This document shows positions 7,944 through 16,673 of a stretch of 64,000 nucleotides of DNA, piece after piece (positions within the stretch are counted from its first letter, which is position 1; every line of letters starts with the position of its first letter). The stretch is from NCBI RefSeq assembly GCF_900156875.1, contig NZ_LT707409.1, positions 1,037,789 through 1,101,788 of the forward strand. Direction: 5' to 3'. Position numbers and translations under genes: made by a program. Origin of the DNA: Robertmurraya dakarensis (lineage in GTDB: Bacteria > Bacillota > Bacilli > Bacillales > Cytobacillaceae). Below the pieces are notes generated by a model. It saw only the letters and a program-made list of their open reading frames with translations, made no database searches and was not told where the DNA came from.

Positions 7944-10900
7944 GGTCTTCATAAAGCCAATGAGGACCGCTTGGTTGGTATTTTAAAAGGACTATGGTCT
8001 TCATAAAGGCAATGAAGACCGTTTAATTGGTTTCTTACAAGGCCTATCGTCTTCATAAAGGCAATGAAGACCGTTTGTTCGGTATTTTATAAAGCCTTTG
8101 GTCTTCATAAAAGCAATGAAGACCGTTTGGTTGGTTTTTTAAGTGACTCTTGGTCTTCATTAAGCGAATGAAGACCGTTTGTTTGTATTTTTACAAAGCT
8201 CTTGGTCTTCATAAAGGCAATAAAGACCGTTTGGTTGGGTTTTCAAATGACTTTTGGTCTTCATAAAGCCAATGAGGACCGCTTGGTTGGTATTTTAAAA
8301 GGACTATGGTCTTCATAAAGGCAATGAAGACCGTTTAATTGGTTTCTTACAAGGCCTATCGTCTTCATAAAGGCAATGAAGACCGTTTGTTCGGTATTTT
8401 ATAAAGCCTTTGGTCTTCATAAAAGCAATGAAGACCGTTTGGTTGGTTTTTTAAGTGACTCTTGGTCTTCATTAAGCGAATGAAGACCGTTTGTTTGTAT
8501 TTTTACAAAGCTCTTGGTCTTCATAAAGGCAATAAAGACCGTTTGGTTGGGTTTTCAAATGACTTTTGGTCTTCATAAAGCCAATGAGGACCGCTTGGTT
8601 GGTATTTTAAAAGGACTATGGTCTTCATAAAGGCAATGAAGACCGTTTAATTGGTTTCTTACAAGGCCTATCGTCTTCATAAAGGCAATGAAGACCGTTT
8701 GTTCGGTATTTTATAAAGCCTTTGGTCTTCATAAAAGCAATGAAGACCGTTTGGTTGGTTTTTTAAGTGACTCTTGGTCTTCATTAAGCGAATGAAGACC
8801 GTTTGTTTGTATTTTTACAAAGCTCTTGGTCTTCATAAAGGCAATAAAGACCGTTTGGTTGGGTTTTCAAATGACTTTTGGTCTTCATAAAGCCAATGAG
8901 GACCGCTTGGTTGGTATTTTAAAAGGACTATGGTCTTCATAAAGGCAATGAAGACCGTTTAATTGGTTTCTTACAAGGCCTATCGTCTTCATAAAGGCAA
9001 TGAAGACCGTTTGTTCGGTATTTTATAAAGCCTTTGGTCTTCATAAAAGCAATGAAGACCGTTTGGTTGGTTTTTTAAGTGACTCTTGGTCTTCATTAAG
9101 CGAATGAAGACCGTTTGTTTGTATTTTTACAAAGCTCTTGGTCTTCATAAAGGCAATAAAGACCGTTTGGTTGGGTTTTCAAATGACTTTTGGTCTTCAT
9201 AAAGCCAATGAGGACCGCTTGGTTGGTATTTTAAAAGGACTATGGTCTTCATAAAGGCAATGAAGACCGTTTAATTGGTTTCTTACAAGGCCTATCGTCT
9301 TCATAAAGGCAATGAAGACCGTTTGTTCGGTATTTTATAAAGCCTTTGGTCTTCATAAAAGCAATGAAGACCGTTTGGTTGGTTTTTTAAGTGACTCTTG
9401 GTCTTCATTAAGCGAATGAAGACCGTTTGTTTGTATTTTTACAAAGCTCTTGGTCTTCATAAAGGCAATAAAGACCGTTTGGTTGGGTTTTCAAATGACT
9501 TTTGGTCTTCATAAAGCCAATGAGGACCGCTTGGTTGGTATTTTAAAAGGACTATGGTCTTCATAAAGGCAATGAAGACCGTTTAATTGGTTTCTTACAA
9601 GGCCTATCGTCTTCATAAAGGCAATGAAGACCGTTTGTTCGGTATTTTATAAAGCCTTTGGTCTTCATAAAAGCAATGAAGACCGTTTGGTTGGTTTTTT
9701 AAGTGACTCTTGGTCTTCATTAAGCGAATGAAGACCGTTTGTTTGTATTTTTACAAAGCTCTTGGTCTTCATAAAGGCAATAAAGACCGTTTGGTTGGGT
9801 TTTCAAATGACTTTTGGTCTTCATAAAGCCAATGAGGACCGCTTGGTTGGTATTTTAAAAGGACTATGGTCTTCATAAAGGCAATGAAGACCGTTTAATT
9901 GGTTTCTTACAAGGCCTATCGTCTTCATAAAGGCAATGAAGACCGTTTGTTCGGTATTTTATAAAGCCTTTGGTCTTCATAAAAGCAATGAAGACCGTTT
10001 GGTTGGTTTTTTAAGTGACTCTTGGTCTTCATTAAGCGAATGAAGACCGTTTGTTTGTATTTTTACAAAGCTCTTGGTCTTCATAAAGGCAATAAAGACC
10101 GTTTGGTTGGGTTTTCAAATGACTTTTGGTCTTCATAAAGCCAATGAGGACCGCTTGGTTGGTATTTTAAAAGGACTATGGTCTTCATAAAGGCAATGAA
10201 GACCGTTTAATTGGTTTCTTACAAGGCCTATCGTCTTCATAAAGGCAATGAAGACCGTTTGTTCGGTATTTTATAAAGCCTTTGGTCTTCATAAAAGCAA
10301 TGAAGACCGTTTGGTTGGTTTTTTAAGTGACTCTTGGTCTTCATTAAGCGAATGAAGACCGTTTGTTTGTATTTTTACAAAGCTCTTGGTCTTCATAAAG
10401 GCAATAAAGACCGTTTGGTTGGGTTTTCAAATGACTTTTGGTCTTCATAAAGCCAATGAGGACCGCTTGGTTGGTATTTTAAAAGGACTATGGTCTTCAT
10501 AAAGGCAATGAAGACCGTTTAATTGGTTTCTTACAAGGCCTATCGTCTTCATAAAGGCAATGAAGACCGTTTGTTCGGTATTTTATAAAGCCTTTGGTCT
10601 TCATAAAAGCAATGAAGACCGTTTGGTTGGTTTTTTAAGTGACTCTTGGTCTTCATTAAGCGAATGAAGACCGTTTGTTTGTATTTTTACAAAGCTCTTG
10701 GTCTTCATAAAGGCAATAAAGACCGTTTGGTTGGGTTTTCAAATGACTTTTGGTCTTCATAAAGCCAATGAGGACCGCTTGGTTGGTATTTTAAAAGGAC
10801 TATGGTCTTCATAAAGGCAATGAAGACCGTTTAATTGGTTTCTTACAAGGCCTATCGTCTTCATAAAGGCAATGAAGACCGTTTGTTCGGTATTTTATAA

Positions 10901-13143
10901 AGCCTTTGGTCTTCATAAAAGCAATGAAGACCGTTTGGTTGGTTTTTTAAGTGACTCTTGGTCTTCATTAAGCGAATGAAGACCGTTTGTTTGTATTTTT
11001 ACAAAGCTCTTGGTCTTCATAAAGGCAATAAAGACCGTTTGGTTGGGTTTTCAAATGACTTTTGGTCTTCATAAAGCCAATGAGGACCGCTTGGTTGGTA
11101 TTTTAAAAGGACTATGGTCTTCATAAAGGCAATGAAGACCGTTTAATTGGTTTCTTACAAGGCCTATCGTCTTCATAAAGGCAATGAAGACCGTTTGTTC
11201 GGTATTTTATAAAGCCTTTGGTCTTCATAAAAGCAATGAAGACCGTTTGGTTGGTTTTTTAAGTGACTCTTGGTCTTCATTAAGCGAATGAAGACCGTTT
11301 GTTTGTATTTTTACAAAGCTCTTGGTCTTCATAAAGGCAATAAAGACCGTTTGGTTGGGTTTTCAAATGACTTTTGGTCTTCATAAAGCCAATGAGGACC
11401 GCTTGGTTGGTATTTTAAAAGGACTATGGTCTTCATAAAGGCAATGAAGACCGTTTAATTGGTTTCTTACAAGGCCTATCGTCTTCATAAAGGCAATGAA
11501 GACCGTTTGTTCGGTATTTTATAAAGCCTTTGGTCTTCATAAAAGCAATGAAGACCGTTTGGTTGGTTTTTTAAGTGACTCTTGGTCTTCATTAAGCGAA
11601 TGAAGACCGTTTGTTTGTATTTTTACAAAGCTCTTGGTCTTCATAAAGGCAATAAAGACCGTTTGGTTGGGTTTTCAAATGACTTTTGGTCTTCATAAAG
11701 CCAATGAGGACCGCTTGGTTGGTATTTTAAAAGGACTATGGTCTTCATAAAGGCAATGAAGACCGTTTAATTGGTTTCTTACAAGGCCTATCGTCTTCAT
11801 AAAGGCAATGAAGACCGTTTGTTCGGTATTTTATAAAGCCTTTGGTCTTCATAAAAGCAATGAAGACCGTTTGGTTGGTTTTTTAAGTGACTCTTGGTCT
11901 TCATTAAGCGAATGAAGACCGTTTGTTTGTATTTTTACAAAGCTCTTGGTCTTCATAAAGGCAATAAAGACCGTTTGGTTGGGTTTTCAAATGACTTTTG
12001 GTCTTCATAAAGCCAATGAGGACCGCTTGGTTGGTATTTTAAAAGGACTATGGTCTTCATAAAGGCAATGAAGACCGTTTAATTGGTTTCTTACAAGGCC
12101 TATCGTCTTCATAAAGGCAATGAAGACCGTTTGTTCGGTATTTTATAAAGCCTTTGGTCTTCATAAAAGCAATGAAGACCGTTTGGTTGGTTTTTTAAGT
12201 GACTCTTGGTCTTCATTAAGCGAATGAAGACCGTTTGTTTGTATTTTTACAAAGCTCTTGGTCTTCATAAAGGCAATAAAGACCGTTTGGTTGGGTTTTC
12301 AAATGACTTTTGGTCTTCATAAAGCCAATGAGGACCGCTTGGTTGGTATTTTAAAAGGACTATGGTCTTCATAAAGGCAATGAAGACCGTTTAATTGGTT
12401 TCTTACAAGGCCTATCGTCTTCATAAAGGCAATGAAGACCGTTTGTTCGGTATTTTATAAAGCCTTTGGTCTTCATAAAAGCAATGAAGACCGTTTGGTT
12501 GGTTTTTTAAGTGACTCTTGGTCTTCATTAAGCGAATGAAGACCGTTTGTTTGTATTTTTACAAAGCTCTTGGTCTTCATAAAGGCAATAAAGACCGTTT
12601 GGTTGGGTTTTCAAATGACTTTTGGTCTTCATAAAGCCAATGAGGACCGCTTGGTTGGTATTTTAAAAGGACTATGGTCTTCATAAAGGCAATGAAGACC
12701 GTTTAATTGGTTTCTTACAAGGCCTATCGTCTTCATAAAGGCAATGAAGACCGTTTGTTCGGTATTTTATAAAGCCTTTGGTCTTCATAAAAGCAATGAA
12801 GACCGTTTGGTTGGTTTTTTAAGTGACTCTTGGTCTTCATTAAGCGAATGAAGACCGTTTGTTTGTATTTTTACAAAGCTCTTGGTCTTCATAAAGGCAA
12901 TAAAGACCGTTTGGTTGGGTTTTCAAATGACTTTTGGTCTTCATAAAGCCAATGAGGACCGCTTGGTTGGTATTTTAAAAGGACTATGGTCTTCATAAAG
13001 GCAATGAAGACCGTTTAATTGGTTTCTTACAAGGCCTATCGTCTTCATAAAGGCAATGAAGACCGTTTGTTCGGTATTTTATAAAGCCTTTGGTCTTCAT
13101 AAAGGCAATGAAGACCATTTGGTTGTATTTTTACAAAGCCTTT
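7944..13143. repeat. Satellite-like array: 100 x 52 bp in a 312-bp higher-order unit
   Basis: Exactly 100 consecutive 52-bp monomers with no unrelated sequence between them. Six monomer types (A-F) follow each other in fixed order, giving a 312-bp unit that starts at 7944 and every 312 bp to 12936. Sixteen full units and half of a seventeenth (A, B, C) appear identical base for base; monomer 100 (13092-13143) is a diverged variant. Each monomer has a 25-bp core, ggtcttcat, a 7-base loop such as aaaggca, then atgaagacc, forming a 9-bp inverted repeat; type A has G for A in the right arm, type C lacks the terminal pair, type F has A for G. The remaining 27 bp (g-t/c-ttggttgg, T-run, variable end) differ between types. 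52 is not a multiple of 3, and no reading frame longer than about 60 codons crosses the array. The 52-bp period equals five turns of B-DNA at 10.4 bp. Confidence 0.98.
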
Positions 13144-13320
13144 AGTCTTCATAAAGGCAGTACCATTTATTCCTACTGATCATTTTGCTTTTGTCCTTCA
13201 TCATAGCAATGAAGACCATTGCCAATTTCCAGCACCTTTCCGTAGGCCAAATGCAGATGTAACTGCCCCACTGTTTTCACTGAATTTGACCACCGCCCAT
13301 TTCTTCATAAAACCTATAGT
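13144..13320. repeat. Decayed monomers at the right edge of the array
   Basis: A 49-bp degraded copy (13144-13192, right arm damaged), a second (13193 to about 13245, gtccttcatcatagcaatg then aagacc), and a possible faint third near 13291-13312. This is the pattern expected when unequal exchange homogenises the interior of an array but not its edge. The rest of 13321-13432 holds nothing I can identify. Confidence 0.75.
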
Positions 13321-13432
13321 CCATTCTGCTTATAAAAACGATTCAGCTATAAGGGAGAACCTGGTAAACTAAACCGATTTGACCTGTCGAATAACATTTT
13401 TTAGAAAAGTTTCATTTTTTTAATAAAAGTGC

Positions 13433-13460
13433 TTGTATTAATACATGGTTGTGATATATT
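13433..13460 (+). promoter_or_regulatory. Likely SigA promoter of the aldolase-like gene
   Basis: ttgtat (13433-13438), 16-bp spacer, tatatt (13455-13460), 41 bp ahead of the start codon and just after the repeat region. A second -10-like tataat lies a few bases downstream. Confidence 0.5.
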
Positions 13461-13501
13461 ACTATAATATATTTCGTTTCAATAGGAGGGGGCAATAACA
13501 A

Positions 13502-14455
13502 ATGGAAAATCGCAGCAAGATTTTAGACTGTACCATTCGTGACGGAGGTTTAGTGAATAATTGGGACTTCAGCGTGGAATTTGTGCAAGATTTATATAAT
13601 GGCTTGAGTGCCGCTGGAGTTGAATACATGGAGATTGGTTATAAAAACTCTCCAAAGCTGCTTAATGCAACTGAGCCCAATCCGTGGAGATTTCTCGATG
13701 ACAATTTCCTTAAAGAAGTCATCCCTGAAAAGAAATTCACAAAGTTATCTGCTCTAGTCGATATTGGACGTGTAGACCCTGATGACATCTTGCCAAGAGA
13801 AGAATCAGTTCTCGATATGATTAGAGTAGCTTGCTATATTCGTGAAGTTGATAAAGGCTTAGAGCTTGTCAACATGTTCCATGACTTAGGATATGAAACA
13901 ACTCTGAACATTATGGCACTATCCAGTGTACCGGAAAGTCAACTGATCAAAGCATTTGAAATGGTGGAGAAAAGTCCTGTAGATGTCGTCTATATCGTTG
14001 ATTCTTTCGGCAGCTTAGATCCAGCTGATATCGAACATCAAGTGAAAAAATTCAAAAGCATGCTTCCAAACAAAGAATTAGGGATACATACACATAACAA
14101 CATGCAATTAGCTTTTGCAAACACATTAGCGGCTATGCGCAGCGGCGTAACTTACCTAGATTCATCTGTCTATGGAATGGGACGTGCGGCTGGAAATTGT
14201 CATACAGAGCTTCTTGTAAGCTGTATCCAAAAAACAAACTATGAATTAAAACCAATCCTTGGTGTCATTGAAAAACATATGCTGGAAATGCGTCAAAAGT
14301 GGGAGTGGGGCTATATCATTCCTTATATGATTTCCGGTGTCTTAAATGAACATCCACGTGTTGCGATGGCGTATAGAGCTAGTGACGACCGCGACAAATT
14401 TGTAGACTTTTATGACAAAGTAACGTCACCTGAAACGACTAATTCAAGTAACTGA
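13502..14455 (+). CDS. HMGL-type (DRE-TIM) aldolase-like metalloenzyme
   Basis: A 317-residue protein of the pyruvate-carboxyltransferase/HMG-CoA lyase superfamily, related to 4-hydroxy-2-oxovalerate aldolases. The N-terminal LDCTIRDGG holds the catalytic Arg-Asp pair, and GIHTHNNMQLAFANTLAA supplies the metal-binding histidines; YGMGRAAGNCHTELL is the usual strand-8 block. It is shorter than homocitrate or isopropylmalate synthases and lacks their C-terminal domains. No acetaldehyde dehydrogenase or meta-cleavage genes are nearby, so the substrate is unknown. A strong ribosome binding site (aggaggggg) precedes ATG 13502, and a terminator follows, so it is probably monocistronic. Family confident, reaction not. 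Confidence 0.85.
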   Translation: MENRSKILDCTIRDGGLVNNWDFSVEFVQDLYNGLSAAGVEYMEIGYKNSPKLLNATEPNPWRFLDDNFLKEVIPEKKFTKLSALVDIGRVDPDDILPREESVLDMIRVACYIREVDKGLELVNMFHDLGYETTLNIMALSSVPESQLIKAFEMVEKSPVDVVYIVDSFGSLDPADIEHQVKKFKSMLPNKELGIHTHNNMQLAFANTLAAMRSGVTYLDSSVYGMGRAAGNCHTELLVSCIQKTNYELKPILGVIEKHMLEMRQKWEWGYIIPYMISGVLNEHPRVAMAYRASDDRDKFVDFYDKVTSPETTNSSN

Positions 14456-14471
14456 ATTAAGAGCTAACCAA

Positions 14472-14500
14472 CCTAGATCATGCTGTGATCTAGGTTTTTT
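14472..14500 (+). terminator. Terminator after the aldolase-like gene
   Basis: cctagatca (14472-14480) pairs with tgatctagg (14486-14494), followed by six T. Confidence 0.9.
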
Positions 14501-14553
14501 CTATTTTTTTAAAAAGAGTTATTGTGCGCTGTTAAGCGATTTTTAGCTCCTTA

Positions 14554-14620
14554 TATGACATTTATCATACTCCACCTATGACACCTGCTACTTACATATG
14601 ACATTCTCCTTCTATATAAT
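14554..14620 (+). promoter_or_regulatory. des promoter with three tatgaca repeats
   Basis: Three direct copies of tatgaca (14554-14560, 14577-14583, 14597-14603) spaced 23 and 20 bp, close to two helical turns, end over a promoter ttacat (14592-14597), 17 bp, tataat (14615-14620). The position fits binding by a NarL-type activator such as DesR, which controls des in Bacillus subtilis. That link is inference. Confidence 0.5.
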
Positions 14621-14659
14621 TCAATGTAACGACGCAACACAGGAAGGGAATTCGAATTA

Positions 14660-15691
14660 ATGACCTTACAAAACACGAAAACTTTGAGAAAACAAGTAGC
14701 TCCATTTGAAAAATCAACGACAAAAGAAAGTATATGGCAATTGATTAACACAGTGCTGCCATTTATAGGATTATGGTTTATCTCGTATATAAGTCTTTCC
14801 GTATCTTATTGGCTGGCTCTGGTCCCGATTATCATCGCTGCAGGATTTTTAGTAAGAATCTTCATTATCTTTCACGACTGCACCCATCATTCCTTTTTTA
14901 AAAGCCGCCGTGCAAACCGTATCGTCGGAACTGCTATGGGAGTATTAACACTATTTCCATTTGATCAATGGGGACATGAGCATTCCATTCATCACGCGAC
15001 AAGCGGGAATCTTGATAAACGCGGAACGGGAGATATCTGGACGCTGACTGTTGAAGAATATTTAGCTGCACCATTAAGCATTCGTCTAGCTTACCGTTTT
15101 TACCGCAACCCTCTTGTCATGTTCGGTTTAGGACCATTTTATCAATTTCTTTTAATGAATAGATTCAACCGAAAAGGTGCCAAAAAGAAGGAACGTAATA
15201 ACACATATTTAACGAATATTCTAATCGTTGCTTTGGCTGCCCTGCTTTCTTGGGCTGTCGGCTGGCAGTCATTTCTGTTTATCCAAGGGTTCATCTTCTT
15301 TTTATCAGGATCAGTAGGGATTTGGCTATTTTATGTCCAGCACACTTTCGAGGATTCTTATTTTGAGGAAGACCAAGAGTGGGAATATGTGAAAGCAGCA
15401 GTGGAAGGAAGTTCTTTCTACAAACTTCCGAAGTTCTTTCAATTCTTAACAGGAAATATCGGCTTTCACCATGTGCATCATTTAAGCCCAAGGGTTCCGA
15501 ACTATAAATTAGAAGAGGCACACAAGAACACGCCTCCATTACAGAACGTTCCAACGATTTCCCTTTTAACAAGCTTGAAGTCACTTCGTTTCCGCCTCTG
15601 GGATGAAAAAAGTAAAAACTTTGTGAGCTTTAAAGAGGGCAGAGCATTAGCACAACAAAGTATTTCCGTAAAAGTGAAACCTGAACTGTAA
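14660..15691 (+). CDS. des: Membrane acyl-lipid desaturase (Des-like)
   Basis: A 343-residue integral membrane di-iron desaturase that introduces a cis double bond into membrane phospholipid acyl chains, a cold-adaptation function in Bacillus. The three histidine boxes are visible: HDCTHH at residues 72-76 region, HEHSIHH at about 106-112, and HHVHH near residue 273. Hydrophobic pairs lie around residues 30-70 and 185-225. The length is close to the 352 residues of B. subtilis Des. A gaaggga ribosome binding site precedes ATG 14660. The next gene is a DesR-like regulator as in the des-desK-desR locus, but no histidine kinase gene lies between them. Confidence 0.9.
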   Translation: MTLQNTKTLRKQVAPFEKSTTKESIWQLINTVLPFIGLWFISYISLSVSYWLALVPIIIAAGFLVRIFIIFHDCTHHSFFKSRRANRIVGTAMGVLTLFPFDQWGHEHSIHHATSGNLDKRGTGDIWTLTVEEYLAAPLSIRLAYRFYRNPLVMFGLGPFYQFLLMNRFNRKGAKKKERNNTYLTNILIVALAALLSWAVGWQSFLFIQGFIFFLSGSVGIWLFYVQHTFEDSYFEEDQEWEYVKAAVEGSSFYKLPKFFQFLTGNIGFHHVHHLSPRVPNYKLEEAHKNTPPLQNVPTISLLTSLKSLRFRLWDEKSKNFVSFKEGRALAQQSISVKVKPEL

Positions 15692-15756
15692 CTCCGTCAA
15701 CTATATGACTCCCCGCTGGAATGGGGAGTTTCTATTTTATCAAAGGAGAGACATAC

Positions 15757-16260
15757 ATGATACGAATAGTCATCGCTGAGGATCAAGAAATGATATTGGG
15801 GGTAATCGGTTCCCTGCTTAACCTGGAAGAGGATATGGAAGTGGTCGGCCACGCAAAGAATGGAAGAGAAGCCATTACTCTCGTTCAACGATTACAGCCT
15901 GACCTTTGTATGATGGATATCGACATGCCGGAAATGAATGGACTAGATGCGGCACATGTTCTAAGAACGGAAAAATGCAAAGTGATTATTTTAACAACCT
16001 TTGCTAAAAAGGGAAATACAGAACGTCTCTTAAATGCTGGCGTTAAAGGTTATTTCCTGAAGGATAGTCCGAGCGAAGAGTTGGTGTCAGCTATTCGCAG
16101 CATTATGAACGGTACTCAAATATACGCACAAGAACTTCTAGAGGAAAATAATGCTATGGACATATTAATCCATGATCTTCCTGCCAAAAGAAATACAGTA
16201 ACAAAGATAAGAAATTATTTTACAACCATAGTTGATAAAATAAAACAGCCGACCGGATAA
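15757..16260 (+). CDS. DesR-like response regulator with truncated DNA-binding domain
   Basis: A 167-residue protein whose first 120 residues form a receiver domain like DesR: acidic pair in IAEDQE, phospho-acceptor Asp54 in CMMDIDMPEMNG, Thr in IILTTFA and Lys in FLKDSP. Intact DesR is about 199 residues with a LuxR-type helix-turn-helix. Here, after YAQELLEE, most of that domain is missing; only a vestige resembling the recognition helix remains (NTVTKIRNYFTTIVDKI). The gene therefore looks internally deleted. ATG 15757 has aaaggaga at the right spacing; the in-frame ATG at 15721 has none. It lies 65 bp after des in the same direction, with no DesK kinase in the window. It may act as a receiver-only protein or be decaying. 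Confidence 0.8.
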   Translation: MIRIVIAEDQEMILGVIGSLLNLEEDMEVVGHAKNGREAITLVQRLQPDLCMMDIDMPEMNGLDAAHVLRTEKCKVIILTTFAKKGNTERLLNAGVKGYFLKDSPSEELVSAIRSIMNGTQIYAQELLEENNAMDILIHDLPAKRNTVTKIRNYFTTIVDKIKQPTG

Positions 16261-16298
16261 AGGGAGGCTCTTTTGAAAAACAGGTTAAATAACTTACG

Positions 16299-16333
16299 AA
16301 AAGCATGGCATAGAAAATTTGCCATGCTTTTTA
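16299..16333 (+). terminator. Terminator after the DesR-like gene
   Basis: aaaagcatggca (16299-16310) pairs perfectly with tgccatgctttt (16320-16331). Confidence 0.8.
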
Positions 16334-16336
16334 AGT

Positions 16337-16511
16337 GGAGAATTTCCCGCTATTGTCTAGAGGGGCGGCTTAAGAAGCAGATATAAGGGTAGAAATTCCC
16401 TTTATCCTATCTAATTAACGCAAAATCCAAAGATTTTGATCATATAACCGGAAAAACTCCCTCTATTTTTCAGCAAATCTGGGTATTTCCCTATATAGCG
16501 GGAATTTCTCC
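16337..16511. repeat. 175-bp segment bounded by 17-bp inverted repeats
   Basis: ggagaatttcccgctat (16337-16353) is complementary, with one mismatch, to atagcgggaatttctcc (16495-16511). Two related motifs, gggtagaaattccc (about 16387) and gggtatttccc (about 16481), lie inside. The structure resembles a small non-autonomous palindromic element; no transposase gene is inside and no target duplication is clear. Confidence 0.5.
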
Positions 16512-16673
16512 TTTTATTTTTCTAACACAATGAAAATCAATATTAGATCACTTTAATGTTAACATAATTAGATTATAGTTAAGTTAACTCTTAAAAATTG
16601 CAAAAGACTAGGAGTTTATAGGTATTTCAATTTTGAAATCTGAACGATATAATCAAGGATGGGAGTGAAATGA

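Noticed and set aside
7944-13143. CRISPR array
   Set aside because: Repeats follow each other in fixed six-type order with recurring, not unique, spacers; there are no cas genes in the window and the 312-bp unit is repeated whole.
7944-13143. Repetitive surface-protein gene
   Set aside because: The 52-bp monomer shifts frame at each step and no reading frame of more than about 60 codons crosses the array on either strand.
16273-16386. 37-residue open frame with TTG start and gggagg upstream, after the DesR-like gene
   Set aside because: It runs through the perfect terminator hairpin at 16299-16331 and into the 17-bp inverted repeat; most likely coincidental.
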